From: Lewinellaceae bacterium
GTDB taxonomy: Bacteria; Bacteroidota; Bacteroidia; Chitinophagales; Saprospiraceae
NCBI GenBank assembly: GCA_020636215.1
Contig: JACJYG010000005.1
Coordinates: 1,178,001-1,242,000, forward strand
Direction of reading: 5' to 3'
Length of the DNA: 64,000 nucleotides
This document shows positions 34,953 to 43,252 of this stretch, in pieces; within the stretch, counting starts at the first letter, position 1; every line of letters begins with the position of its first letter. Under the pieces are notes generated by a model that was not told where the DNA came from, did no database searches, and was given only the letters and a program-made list of their open reading frames with translations. The position numbers and the translations under genes are program-made.

Positions 34953-34997
34953 CCTTACTGCAAAACGAGGGGTTAACCGCAACCAACATACGCCTGA

Positions 34998-35780
34998 TCA
35001 ATTGCCTGGAGCGGGATCTTCCTGTAGGGTAAAAGTACGGGAAACCGGGTTTAGCGGCGACTGAACCGGGTTGCCATCCTTGTCTACCAGGGTCAGCGTG
35101 ATGGTGTTTTCGCCCATGGGCAGCCCCTCGATGTAATAAGGCTGCCATTTATCGAGCAGATGCTCCTCTCCGTTGATATCGGCTTTGACTTTGAAGTCCT
35201 CACCCAACGTAACATTAACAAGGTAGAAATCCAACATCACCTTTTCCGTTTCCGCCTTGCCGGTGTACGTTCCTTTGGGGCGGCTGTAAAACAGCATTGG
35301 CTCCTGGATAGGGCTACTTTCCGTAATGGAATTGCCTGCGATGGCCACCTTCACTGCTTTTGATGCATCGGTGGTTTTGATGCTTTCGTGGTAAGAACGG
35401 GAAAGGAATGCCAGCAGATAGTGGCTCCCATCGGGGATCTCATAATCGAATTCAGCGTCGTACTTGGCCGCATAAGGCTCGTTGTCGACAATCAGATGGA
35501 TGTGCTGGCCCTGGGCGGAGTTGGCGCACATTTTGGCGTCGGCGTCAGGGGTTTGTATCCCAAGTTTATAACTTTCGCCACCGATCTTGAATTTGAATTT
35601 TCCCTGTGAAAAGTCCATCGATTCAATCTTCGCATCGGGGAAGCTGGCGGATGGGGCGAATGCCGTTACCTTGTATTTCATTTCCGGAGTTTCGGGCATC
35701 TGCTCTTCCGCTTGTTTGGGCGTATTCTGGCAAGCGGAGAAAAACAGCGCCGAAAAGAATAAAATGGTAAGTGTTCTCAT
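34998..35780 (-). CDS. Lipoprotein with beta-rich repeated domain, unknown function
   Basis: 260 residues with signal MRTLTILFFSALFFSAC (lipobox Cys17). The mature part has two similar beta-sandwich-like segments. One contains HIHLIVDNEPYAAKYDAEFDYEIPDGSHYLLAFLSRSYHESIK, resembling DUF4399-type binding domains. The other contains LPMGENTITLTLVDKDGNPVQSPLNP, an Ig-like ending. Similar proteins are sometimes annotated as phosphopeptide-binding, without evidence I can see here. Upstream is an AT-rich gap and the divergent copper ATPase. Confidence 0.65.
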   Translation of the reverse strand: MRTLTILFFSALFFSACQNTPKQAEEQMPETPEMKYKVTAFAPSASFPDAKIESMDFSQGKFKFKIGGESYKLGIQTPDADAKMCANSAQGQHIHLIVDNEPYAAKYDAEFDYEIPDGSHYLLAFLSRSYHESIKTTDASKAVKVAIAGNSITESSPIQEPMLFYSRPKGTYTGKAETEKVMLDFYLVNVTLGEDFKVKADINGEEHLLDKWQPYYIEGLPMGENTITLTLVDKDGNPVQSPLNPVSRTFTLQEDPAPGN

Positions 35781-35969
35781 TATGACCTAATTTTTATTTA
35801 TAATGTTAATAAATTGTGTTCCTGTTGCTTCTAATAGAAAACGGAAAGGTGGGCCAGTGTTCATTGTTGGGGCATACGAAAAGCATGGAATGCACGAAAT
35901 GGACGCAGTTGTATTTTGTAAATATAACCTGGCCGAAAGTATTAAAAGGCAAAGAGACTTCAAATTATT

Positions 35970-38087
35970 ATGGCAGATAAAATCGTTGAGCTGACCGTAG
36001 ATGGCATGACCTGCAATAACTGTGCAGCCAGCCTCAACCGCTTTTTGGAAAGGAAGGGTTTGGAAGACGTCTATGTGAATTTTCAGACCCGGGAAGTCCG
36101 CTACCGGCAGGGTGCTGCCGGTATTACGCTGGACGAAGTAAAAAAGGGCATTCACAAACTGGGCTACTCGGTTGTGGAAGACACGGGTAAAGCGCCTGCC
36201 CAATGGTGGACCCTGGAACGCAAGCTCATGATTAGCGCTGTGTTTACCTTGCCCTTATTGTTGCACCACCTGGCCATGATGGTGGGCCTGCCGCTGCATT
36301 GGCTGGATAACTACTGGCTGCAGTTGCTGATCTGCCTGCCACCCTTTGCCATTGGCTTTTTGCATTTTGGCCGCAGCGGCCTCAGCTCTCTGAAGGGCGG
36401 AGTACCCAACATGGACGTGCTGATCTTTGTGGGTAGCACGGCAGCCTTTATCTACAGCCTGATCGGGGTGCTGCTTCAGGAGGCTGACTACATTTTTTTC
36501 GAAACCAGTGCTACCATCATCACTTTGGTCCTGATGGGCAACTGGTTAGAAAAACGGGCGGTTCATCAAACGACCACCGCTATTGGCGAGCTGGCGCGCC
36601 TGCAGGTGGAAAAAGCCTGGAAAGTGACGCCCTCGGGCACTTTGGTAAGCCTGAACCGCGACGAGGTGCAGTTGGGTGACATCCTTCAGGTCAATGAAGG
36701 AGATAAAGTGCCGCTCGATGGCGTAATTGTGGAAGGGGCGGCCAGTATCGATGAATCCATGCTCACCGGCGAAAGCCTGCCGGTGGAGAAGAAAGCGGGA
36801 AGCCGGGTTATCGGTGCGTCCGTCATCGTTTCCGGAAATTTGCGAATGAAAGTCACTGCTGCCGGCCGGGACACGGTGCTCAGCCAGATGATCGAATTGG
36901 TGAAAACGGCTCAGCAGGATAAGCCCGCTATTCAGCGGCTGGCCGATAAGATCAGCGCCATATTTGTGCCGGTTGTGCTTGGTATTTCCTTATTCACCTT
37001 GTTGATCGCTTATTTTGGTTTTGGCCTTCCGTTCCAGCAGGCCCTGATGAACGCCATCGCCGTGTTGGTGATCTCTTGCCCCTGTGCGATGGGCCTGGCC
37101 ACGCCTACAGCGGTAATGGTCGGTGTTGGGCGCCTGGCGAAGAATGGTATTCTGGTGAAGGGCGGGCAAACCCTGGAAACGTTTTCCAATATCAGAAATG
37201 CCGTTTTCGACAAAACAGGGACGCTTACTACTGGACAGTTTGCTGTTAAAAACATCATTTACCATCAGGGGCAGGAGGCGCGTACGAATGCGCTGATCTA
37301 TCGCCTGGAGCAACATTCGTCCCATCCTATCGCCCGCTCGTTGGCCAAGGCGATGGAAACCCGCCTGAACGGGGTAAACATAGTCCTTGAACAGGTGGAA
37401 GAACGCCGGGGATTGGGCGTGTTCGCGTCCGATGCCGAGGGCAATCAATTTGGGATCGGTTCCCGGCGCTTGCTGGATCAGGCGGCGGAGAATGAGGAAG
37501 GCCATTTATTCCTCACCGAAAATGGCCGGCTGCTGGCTACTATCGAGATTGTCGATGAACTGAAACCGGAGGCCCGGGGCGCCATCGATTTTCTCCGCCA
37601 AAAGGGCATCACGCCGATCTTACTCAGTGGCGACCGTCGCGCTAAAACGGAAGAAGTAGCCGCTTTGCTTGGCATCAGCCAGGTTTATGCCGAACAATTG
37701 CCCGAACAGAAATTGGCCGTGGTGGATCGCCTGGCCAAGGATGCCCCAACCGCCATGATCGGCGATGGCATCAACGATGCTCCGGCCCTGGCCAAGGCTA
37801 CTATCGGAGTTTCCCTCAGCAATGCTTCTCAGGTAGCGATACAGTCAGCCCAGATTGTCTTGTTGAATGGTAAGCTCGACTATCTCAAAAGGGCCCTTTC
37901 CATCAGCGAACACACTGTGCTTACGATCCGTCAAAACCTTTTCTGGGCTTTTGCCTACAATATCGTAGCGATCCCGGTTGCGGCCATGGGCTTTCTCAAC
38001 CCCATGTGGGGCGCCCTTTTCATGGCCTTTTCCGATGTTATTGTGATCGGAAACTCAATACGGTTGAAATACAAAAAAATAAGTTGA
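35970..38087 (+). CDS. copA: Cu+-exporting P1B-type ATPase
   Basis: 705 residues. One N-terminal heavy-metal domain carries GMTCNNCAAS (Cys15, Cys18). The actuator motif LTGESLPVEK, the membrane CPC motif (370-372, ISCPCAMGLATPTA), the phosphorylation site DKTGTLTTG (Asp414), the SHP nucleotide motif (QHSSHPIARS) and GDGINDAPALAKA are all present. The last helices contain YNIVAIPVAAMG and MAFSDVIVIGNS. The usual MxxSS copper motif reads MAFSD, a mild deviation. It pumps monovalent copper (or silver) out of the cytoplasm. Confidence 0.94.
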   Translation: MADKIVELTVDGMTCNNCAASLNRFLERKGLEDVYVNFQTREVRYRQGAAGITLDEVKKGIHKLGYSVVEDTGKAPAQWWTLERKLMISAVFTLPLLLHHLAMMVGLPLHWLDNYWLQLLICLPPFAIGFLHFGRSGLSSLKGGVPNMDVLIFVGSTAAFIYSLIGVLLQEADYIFFETSATIITLVLMGNWLEKRAVHQTTTAIGELARLQVEKAWKVTPSGTLVSLNRDEVQLGDILQVNEGDKVPLDGVIVEGAASIDESMLTGESLPVEKKAGSRVIGASVIVSGNLRMKVTAAGRDTVLSQMIELVKTAQQDKPAIQRLADKISAIFVPVVLGISLFTLLIAYFGFGLPFQQALMNAIAVLVISCPCAMGLATPTAVMVGVGRLAKNGILVKGGQTLETFSNIRNAVFDKTGTLTTGQFAVKNIIYHQGQEARTNALIYRLEQHSSHPIARSLAKAMETRLNGVNIVLEQVEERRGLGVFASDAEGNQFGIGSRRLLDQAAENEEGHLFLTENGRLLATIEIVDELKPEARGAIDFLRQKGITPILLSGDRRAKTEEVAALLGISQVYAEQLPEQKLAVVDRLAKDAPTAMIGDGINDAPALAKATIGVSLSNASQVAIQSAQIVLLNGKLDYLKRALSISEHTVLTIRQNLFWAFAYNIVAIPVAAMGFLNPMWGALFMAFSDVIVIGNSIRLKYKKIS

Positions 38088-38110
38088 AGGCGAAACAAGC
38101 TGTAAAAAAT

Positions 38111-38145
38111 TAGCAGACAGTGACAACAGTGGCTGCCTGTCTGCT
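38111..38145. terminator. Inverted repeat after copA
   Basis: AGCAGACAG and CTGTCTGCT pair over 9 bp around a 16-nt loop, 24 bp after the copA stop. On the minus strand it is followed by TAATTTTTT; on the plus strand there is no T-run, so plus-strand termination is uncertain. Confidence 0.45.
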
Positions 38146-38172
38146 GTTATGCCATGTTATAAAAATTGCCAC

Positions 38173-39108
38173 ATGAACCGATTGAGTATCCTTATTCTCC
38201 TGTCCCTGGTGACTTCGCTGTTTTCCTGTGAAAAAGAATTTATTCCGAAAGGTTCCAACCTGCCGCCGAAGATAGTAGTGGAAGGCTATATCGAAGCTGG
38301 CGATCGGCCTACACCGCCTTATGTCATCCTGACCCGTAGCCTATCCTTTTTCAGTGAGCTCAGTGCAGAGCAGCTGGAAAATTCTTTCGTTCATGACGCC
38401 ATCGTCCGCGTATCGGATGGGGAGCGGGTGGCTACGCTCACAGAGGTGTGCCTGGATGAACTCAATAGTGAACAGAAAGCGCTGGCCGGGGAGCTTTTCG
38501 GACTGGATACGGATAGCCTCGGCTTCAACTTCTGTGTTTACATCGACCTTACATTCTCCATTACGGGGGAGGAAGGCCGAACTTATACCCTGGAGGTAGA
38601 CGCTGATGGCGAGCAAGTGTCGGCCAGCACGACGATACCCTTTCGCGTGCCGCTGGATTCTCTCCGATTCCGTGACCCTCCGGGAATGCCGGTGGATACC
38701 CTGGCCCAATTGCTTTGCCAGTTATCTGACCCTCCCGGTATTGCCAACTTCTATCGGTATCAGGTGGCCATCAATGACGGAGCTTTCATCCCCGCTTCCG
38801 CCTCCGTTTTAGATGACCGCCTCTTCGATGGAAAAACCACCGAATTTCCTTTATTTCGCCCCGAAGCCCGGGGCGCCGATTCTTTCGACCTGGAAACATT
38901 CGGCCTTTACCGGGTGGGTGGCCGGGTAACCATAAAGTGGATTACACTGGATGAGGCCCACTACAATTTCTGGAATACCCTGGAATACAATGCCAGCAAC
39001 CAGGGGCCTTTCTCCAATTATACGCTGGTGGAGTCCAATATTGAAGGTGGCTTGGGGATCTGGGGCGGTTTGTCCGCTTCTTACTATGAATTGCCCGTGC
39101 AGAAGTAG
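38173..39108 (+). CDS. DUF4249 lipoprotein
   Basis: 311 residues from the ATG at 38173, where MNRLSILILLSLVTSLFSC gives a lipobox with Cys19. The sequence IVVEGYIEAGDRPTPPYVILTRSLSFFSE and the later ASTTIP..LDSLRF pattern are characteristic of the Bacteroidota DUF4249 family, predicted outer-membrane lipoproteins often encoded beside TonB-dependent receptors. No receptor gene is adjacent here. Function unknown. Confidence 0.82.
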   Translation: MNRLSILILLSLVTSLFSCEKEFIPKGSNLPPKIVVEGYIEAGDRPTPPYVILTRSLSFFSELSAEQLENSFVHDAIVRVSDGERVATLTEVCLDELNSEQKALAGELFGLDTDSLGFNFCVYIDLTFSITGEEGRTYTLEVDADGEQVSASTTIPFRVPLDSLRFRDPPGMPVDTLAQLLCQLSDPPGIANFYRYQVAINDGAFIPASASVLDDRLFDGKTTEFPLFRPEARGADSFDLETFGLYRVGGRVTIKWITLDEAHYNFWNTLEYNASNQGPFSNYTLVESNIEGGLGIWGGLSASYYELPVQK

Positions 39109-39118
39109 CAGAATTGCT

Positions 39119-39126
39119 TACCTTTG
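39119..39126 (+). promoter_or_regulatory. Bacteroidota -7 box
   Basis: TACCTTTG fits TAnnTTTG and lies 54 bp before the chosen start of the next gene. It overlaps the upstream-most possible TTG start (39124), which is one reason to reject that start. Confidence 0.5.
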
Positions 39127-39180
39127 CCCCGGTATAGCATCTGTAATGGCTACTCCATTTGTAAACGAAAGCCGGCCCTC

Positions 39181-39885
39181 TTGGAAATAGTCCGACATCA
39201 TAAAACAGCCTTGCTCTTTGGCGCTACCGGGCTGATCGGCGGCCACTGCCTCGATCTACTGCTCGAGCACAGCGCCTATAAGAAAGTGGCCGTTTTTTCC
39301 CGCCGTCCCCTTGGAAGGGAGCACCCCCGTTTGGAAGAACACATCATCGATTTTAAACGCTTGAAGGAGTATGGTGAGTTGATCCGGGGCAATGACCTTT
39401 TTTCCTGCCTGGGTACTACTATGGCCAAGGCGGGCAGTAAGGAAGCTTTTTATGAAGTAGATTATACCTACGCCTTTGAATCCGCCCGCATGGCTGCTGA
39501 AAATGGGGTGGGACAGGTACTGTTGGTTTCCTCTTTGGGCGCCGACCGGGATTCCCTGTTTTACTATTCCAGGGTAAAAGGAGCATTGGAGGACGCGCTT
39601 AAATCCCTTCCATTCTGGGCGCACCACATCTTCCAACCTTCCATTTTGCTGGGCGACCGCCAGGAAAGCCGCTGGTTTGAAAGCTTAGCCGGCCGTTTTT
39701 CACTGGGCTTCGACCGCCTGACCGGTGGCGAACTGCTGGGGAAGTACCGGCCGGTGGATGCGGAAATAGTAGCCAAGGCAATGCTGGTGGCGGCGCAACA
39801 TCTGGAGCCTGGCCTGCACATCTATCCCTCCGATATGATCCATGATTTGGCGCAGGAAGGAGAAACGGGAGTAGTAAAAGGCTAG
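39181..39885 (+). CDS. NAD(P)-binding Rossmann protein (HTATIP2/TIP30-like)
   Basis: About 234 residues. ALLFGATGLIGGHCLDLLL is the dinucleotide-binding motif; FSCLGTTMAKAGSKEAFYEVDY and VSSLGADRDSLFYYSRVKGALEDAL carry the YxxxK pair of the atypical SDR family that includes human HTATIP2. The start is uncertain because no ATG precedes the glycine motif in frame. TTG at 39181 (MEIVRHHKTALLFG) gives the usual spacing. Reaction unknown. Confidence 0.72.
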   Translation: MEIVRHHKTALLFGATGLIGGHCLDLLLEHSAYKKVAVFSRRPLGREHPRLEEHIIDFKRLKEYGELIRGNDLFSCLGTTMAKAGSKEAFYEVDYTYAFESARMAAENGVGQVLLVSSLGADRDSLFYYSRVKGALEDALKSLPFWAHHIFQPSILLGDRQESRWFESLAGRFSLGFDRLTGGELLGKYRPVDAEIVAKAMLVAAQHLEPGLHIYPSDMIHDLAQEGETGVVKG

Positions 39886-39965
39886 GGAGAGCGTTGTAAG
39901 ATGCTTGCCCGGATGCGGCAGCAAACGGGTACGATTGTACGAGATTGAAAAATTCAAAATCAGAT

Positions 39966-40316
39966 ATGAAGAATAAAGTAGCGAAGAACTCGAAGATCGA
40001 GGTTCAGGTGGGGCTGGGGGCGGATGGCATTCCGGAGAAGATCACCTGGGTAGCACCGGGCAACCCCAACGGGCCAGGGCAGCAGGAGTGCAAAGCCATG
40101 ATGCTGTCTGTCTTCGACAAAGAAGCCAAGGACACCCTCAAAATCGATCTGTGGACCAAGGAAATGCAGGTGGCGGAGATGGACCGCTTCGTTTACCAAA
40201 CCCTGCGGGCGCTGGCGGACACCTATCAACGAGCCACTCAGAATACCGCCCTGGCCAACGATATGCAGCGATTTGCCCTTTATTTTGGGGAACAGACAGA
40301 GATCGTTCCTAAGTAA
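39966..40316 (+). CDS. gldC: Gliding-motility protein GldC
   Basis: 116 residues from the ATG at 39966. The sequence matches the GldC family throughout: IPEKITWVAP, then CKAMMLSVFDKEAKDTLKIDLWTKEMQVAEMDRFVYQTLRALADTYQRAT and a final MQRFALYFGEQTEIV. In Flavobacterium GldC is a small cytoplasmic protein that supports gliding. Here it is separate from other gld genes. A TACGATTG (one mismatch to the -7 consensus) at 39930-39937 may be its promoter. Confidence 0.88.
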   Translation: MKNKVAKNSKIEVQVGLGADGIPEKITWVAPGNPNGPGQQECKAMMLSVFDKEAKDTLKIDLWTKEMQVAEMDRFVYQTLRALADTYQRATQNTALANDMQRFALYFGEQTEIVPK

Positions 40317-40355
40317 CCTTCAAGAAAATAGTGATGGAAATACATGGGCATAGAA

Positions 40356-40387
40356 TTTGAAATTCCATCCGAAATGGTATACCTTTG
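40356..40387 (+). promoter_or_regulatory. Consensus Bacteroidota promoter of the SRP RNA gene
   Basis: TTTG at 40356-40359, a 20-base spacer and TACCTTTG at 40380-40387. The RNA would start about 40392, matching the first base-paired residues of the RNA. This is the best promoter in the window. Confidence 0.88.
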
Positions 40388-40391
40388 CGCC

Positions 40392-40485
40392 CGGTGAGCG
40401 CACACGACCAGCTCCCGCTGAACCCCCCCAGGCCGGAAACGGAGCAAGGGTAGGCAGGTTGAGCGGTGCGATGTGTTGCTCACCT
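40392..40485 (+). ncRNA. ffs: 4.5S signal recognition particle RNA
   Basis: The terminal helix GGTGAGC (40393-40399) pairs with GCTCACC (40478-40484). The apical domain has the conserved loop with GGAAAC-GGAGCAA beside CCCCCCAGGCC and the universal AGCA and GGAA elements; GCGATGTG precedes the closing strand. About 94 nt long, the size of the small bacterial SRP RNA without an Alu domain. A T-run (40488-40494) follows. It binds Ffh and directs signal-anchored proteins to the membrane. Confidence 0.9.
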
Positions 40486-40556
40486 CATTTTTTTACCTGG
40501 ATTCTGATTGCCAGGGCCTTTTCCTCCTTTTCCGCTCACCCTTGAAAAAAAATACC

Positions 40557-41213
40557 ATGAAATTTTTCATCGATACCGCCAGTCTTGCCCAAATTCAGGA
40601 AGCCAACGACCTTGGTATTCTCGACGGCGTAACAACCAATCCTTCTTTGATGGCAAAAGAAGGTATTTCCGGAGAAGCAAACATTCGGAACCACTATAAA
40701 ACCATTTGCGACCTCGTGCCCGGTGACGTGAGCGCGGAAGTGATCTCCACGGATTTTAAGGGCATGGTGGAGGAAGGCCATCGGCTTGCCGAAATCGCGC
40801 CGAACATCGTGGTGAAGGTGCCGATGATCAAAGAAGGCGTTAAGGCCCTGAGCTATTTTCGCGATAATGGTATTCGCACCAACTGCACTTTGGTATTCTC
40901 GGCGGGGCAAGCTATCCTGGCTGCCAAAGCAGGGGCCACCTACCTTTCCCCCTTTGTTGGCCGCATCGATGATATTAACTGGGACGGCATGGAGGTGGTT
41001 CGGCAGATTGCGGAGATCTATGCCATTCAAGGCTTTGAAACGGAGATACTGGCTGCGTCGATCCGCAGTCCACGGCATATTGTCGAGGCAGCTCTTGCCG
41101 GCGCTGATGTGGTCACCTGCCCGCTGGATTCCATCCTGGGCCTGCTCAAGCACCCCCTCACCGATATTGGGCTGGAAAAATTCCTGGCCGATTACAAAAA
41201 AGCTAATCAATAG
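40557..41213 (+). CDS. Small transaldolase / fructose-6-phosphate-aldolase-type enzyme
   Basis: 218 residues from the ATG at 40557. MKFFIDTASLAQIQEANDLGILDGVTTNPSLMAKEG and the Schiff-base lysine in NIVVKVPM (Lys87) place it in the short (about 215-residue) transaldolase subfamily that includes TalC and FsaA. TNCTLVFSAGQAILAAKAGATYLSPFVGRIDD is also typical. Whether it is a transaldolase or an aldolase depends on residues that cannot be judged with confidence here. It serves the pentose phosphate pathway. It ends in a shared terminator with the convergent gene. Confidence 0.92.
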   Translation: MKFFIDTASLAQIQEANDLGILDGVTTNPSLMAKEGISGEANIRNHYKTICDLVPGDVSAEVISTDFKGMVEEGHRLAEIAPNIVVKVPMIKEGVKALSYFRDNGIRTNCTLVFSAGQAILAAKAGATYLSPFVGRIDDINWDGMEVVRQIAEIYAIQGFETEILAASIRSPRHIVEAALAGADVVTCPLDSILGLLKHPLTDIGLEKFLADYKKANQ

Positions 41214-41259
41214 GCTACTGCCAACTGATAAAAGAGGCTATCAATTACATACCAATGTT

Positions 41260-41292
41260 AAAAGGAATGGGCGCTCTGCCTGTTCCTTTTTT
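41260..41292. terminator. Bidirectional terminator between convergent genes
   Basis: AAAAGGAA (41260-41267) pairs with TTCCTTTT (41283-41290), with GGGC/GCC pairs inside. T-runs occur on both strands. The right arm runs up to the stop codon of the phosphorylase gene. Confidence 0.8.
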
Positions 41293-42178
41293 ATTGGAAT
41301 ATAGCTGAATCGGATATTTTCTTCAGGACGTTTTGGATGAGCTTTTCCATTTCTTCTTTTGGGTTGGCGCTAAACTGCTGGCTCGCCCGGTTGGCCAGAA
41401 TGACATTGGTGGACAAGGCCTGGTGCCCCAACAGTCGGGACAGGGCGTAAATGGCCGAGGTTTCCATCTCGAAATTGGTAATGGGAATCTGCCTATAGGA
41501 AAAATTGGCGAGTTGCTGAAACCGTTCGGCGTCAAATCGGGCTTTGGCGCGCAGGATCCTGCCCTGTGGGCCGTAAAAACCGGCGCTGGTCAGAGTGATG
41601 CCCTGGTGCATGCCCCGGCCGATTACTTCCAGCAGGGCTGCATTGCCCTCACTGGCGTAAAATGGGAGTTTACTGGTTAAAGCCATAAATTCCCGGAGCT
41701 GGTCCGTCAATTCAGCTTCTCCTAAGGTTGGAGTGTAATCATAGAATGATAGCAGGTTGTCCAGCCCGATGCCATAGGCGGAGGCTACAAAAGAACCCAC
41801 CGGGATATCAGCATGTAAGGAGCCGGAGGTGCCGATCCGGATGATATTCAGAGAACGCTGGACTGCTCTGATGGTGCGGTTTTCGAAATCGATGTTAACC
41901 AACGCATCCAACTCATTGAGCACGATATCGATGTTCTCCGTGCCAATGCCGGAAGAAAGCACGGTAAGCCGTTTCTGGCCTATCCTTCCCGTATGCGTAA
42001 CGAACTCCCTTTTCTGTTTTTTTACCTCTATTTCATCGAAGTATTTCGAAACCCGGGCTACTCGTCCGGGGTCTCCAACGGTGATGATCGTGTGGGCCAG
42101 GTCTTCAGGGTGAAGGTTGAGGTGGTAAATACTTCCATCAGGATTGAGGACAAGTTCAGATTCGGGGATGCGTGTCAT
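41291..42178 (-). CDS. Nucleoside phosphorylase (uridine phosphorylase-like)
   Basis: 295 residues. The phosphate-binding pattern VGDPGRVARVSKYFDEI opens the PNP/UDP fold. HTGRIGQKRLTVLSSGIGTENIDIVLNELDAL, RIGTSGSLHADIPVGSFV and ITNFEMETSAIYALSRLLGHQALSTNVILANR continue the family pattern, with MET binding the ribose. The group includes uridine and related nucleoside phosphorylases; specificity is not assigned. It would function in nucleoside salvage. Confidence 0.88.
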   Translation of the reverse strand: MTRIPESELVLNPDGSIYHLNLHPEDLAHTIITVGDPGRVARVSKYFDEIEVKKQKREFVTHTGRIGQKRLTVLSSGIGTENIDIVLNELDALVNIDFENRTIRAVQRSLNIIRIGTSGSLHADIPVGSFVASAYGIGLDNLLSFYDYTPTLGEAELTDQLREFMALTSKLPFYASEGNAALLEVIGRGMHQGITLTSAGFYGPQGRILRAKARFDAERFQQLANFSYRQIPITNFEMETSAIYALSRLLGHQALSTNVILANRASQQFSANPKEEMEKLIQNVLKKISDSAIFQ

Positions 42179-42223
42179 TTGTTTTTTTACTTTTCTTTGA
42201 AGTCAGGCTTGTAAATTAAAACA

Positions 42224-42231
42224 TAATTTTG
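42224..42231 (+). promoter_or_regulatory. Bacteroidota -7 box of the ArsC/Spx-like gene
   Basis: TAATTTTG fits TAnnTTTG and ends 19 bases before the ATG at 42251. TTTG at 42196-42199 is 24 bases upstream, slightly too far for a good -33 element. Confidence 0.6.
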
Positions 42232-42250
42232 CCAGTCAAAAAGTAAAAGC

Positions 42251-42604
42251 ATGAGAAAGATATATCATTTGTCGACTTGTAATACCTGTCAGAGGATCAT
42301 CGCCGAACTGGACGGCGGGAAAGGGTTCGAACTCCAGGACATCAAATCGGAAAAGATCACTTCCGAACAACTCGATAATATGAAGTTTCTGGCGGGTTCT
42401 TATGAGGCTCTGTTCAGCCGCCGCGCGCTGAAGTTTCGCGCCATGGGCCTGCACGAAAAACAGCTTTCGGAAGCGGATTTCCGAGAGCTCATTCTGGAAG
42501 AGTATACTTTTTTAAAACGCCCGGTAATCCTCATCGATGGCGCAATCTTTGTGGGAAATACCAGGAAGACGGTGGAAGCAGCGAAACAGGCATTAGGGTT
42601 GTAA
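42251..42604 (+). CDS. ArsC/Spx-family thioredoxin-fold protein
   Basis: 117 residues. MRKIYHLSTCNTCQRII has a Spx-like CxxC (Cys10, Cys13) rather than the single Cys with downstream Arg of true arsenate reductase. It continues with the family pattern FRELILEEYTFLKRPVILIDGAIFVGN. These proteins are redox or stress proteins (YffB, Spx) or arsenate reductases. A regulatory Spx role is doubtful without a known RNA-polymerase contact. Single gene with its own promoter. Confidence 0.85.
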   Translation: MRKIYHLSTCNTCQRIIAELDGGKGFELQDIKSEKITSEQLDNMKFLAGSYEALFSRRALKFRAMGLHEKQLSEADFRELILEEYTFLKRPVILIDGAIFVGNTRKTVEAAKQALGL

Positions 42605-42650
42605 AATGGACATGAAGTCCTAAAAAACACCTGGGTTTTCTTTCGAACGA

Positions 42651-43163
42651 TCAATTACAAAGAATCGTAATCTCCTCCGAATCCAGTGTGTTGCTGTAAT
42701 GGCCCGCCCGGTCCCGGATCTGTATGGTGTAATAATAAGTGTCGGTCGGGAAGTTGGAGTTGGGGACACAGGGCTGGGAGTTATCCGGATAGGTGCAACA
42801 GATATTGAAGGGTTTGTTGGGAATCCGGATCGTGATCTCTCCGGAGATACCATTGCCGGTGCCCTGGTCAGGGACGATAGGCAGTTTATAACGGTTGACG
42901 AAGCCCTCGCGGCTATCCGTCAGGAAAACATCAAGAGAATCACCTCCTTCGCCGAGGTCGCCATCGCCATCGGTAAAGGCGAAGGTAATGGCCAGGGTGT
43001 CGGCAAGAGCCGTTACATTGCCCTGGGCGATGATGTCCTTGTTGGTGATTCGCCCACTTTCAGGAATGGATATCTTCGGCTCAATTGGGTAATCAGGGGG
43101 TTGGACGCAATTGTATAAACCGAGAGCGAGCAGGGCGATCCAAAGGAGGTTGATGTTTTTCAT
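42651..43163 (-). CDS. Lipoprotein of unknown function
   Basis: 170 residues with MKNINLLWIALLALGLYNC (lipobox Cys19). A cadherin-like or Ig-like stretch is visible, LAITFAFTDGDGDLGEGGDSLDVFLTD, a repeated motif of Bacteroidota lipoproteins. YYYTIQIRDRAGHYSNTLDSEEITI ends the domain. No specific role assigned. A small beta-sandwich exposed at the outer membrane is likely. Confidence 0.72.
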   Translation of the reverse strand: MKNINLLWIALLALGLYNCVQPPDYPIEPKISIPESGRITNKDIIAQGNVTALADTLAITFAFTDGDGDLGEGGDSLDVFLTDSREGFVNRYKLPIVPDQGTGNGISGEITIRIPNKPFNICCTYPDNSQPCVPNSNFPTDTYYYTIQIRDRAGHYSNTLDSEEITILCN

Positions 43164-43199
43164 ATTTTCCGGACGATTATTTTCTATTATTATAGTAAC

Positions 43200-43207
43200 T
43201 AAATTTG
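43200..43207 (+). promoter_or_regulatory. Bacteroidota -7 box of the LuxE-like gene
   Basis: TAAATTTG fits TAnnTTTG, 45 bp before the GTG start. No strong TTTG at the matching distance. Confidence 0.55.
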
Positions 43208-43252
43208 CGGGGATAGTGTTGCATAACTTGCCACTGCATAATAAGGAAAACT

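Larger units (their letters stand above)
34455..34997. other. 543-bp hairpin-rich spacer, no coding frame
   Basis: Strong stem-loops follow one another: TTGACAAG..CTTGTCAA (34540-34566); ATGGCC-GGCCAT (34673-34690); GTACGGCCCCG..CGGGGCCGTAC plus six T (34714-34790); AGTAGCC..GGCTACT (about 34829-34846); a 12-bp stem plus T-run (34865-34898); and ATAAAC-TTCG-GTTTAT (about 34931-34946). No RNA family recognised. Confidence 0.75.

Noticed and set aside
35787..36203. Minus-strand open frame of 138 codons over the copA start
   Set aside because: It is antisense to the conserved heavy-metal domain and has no independent features.
41291..42178. Purine-nucleoside-phosphorylase or MTA phosphorylase call
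   Set aside because: The family fold is clear, but the specificity loops cannot be judged by eye, so only the general class is reported.
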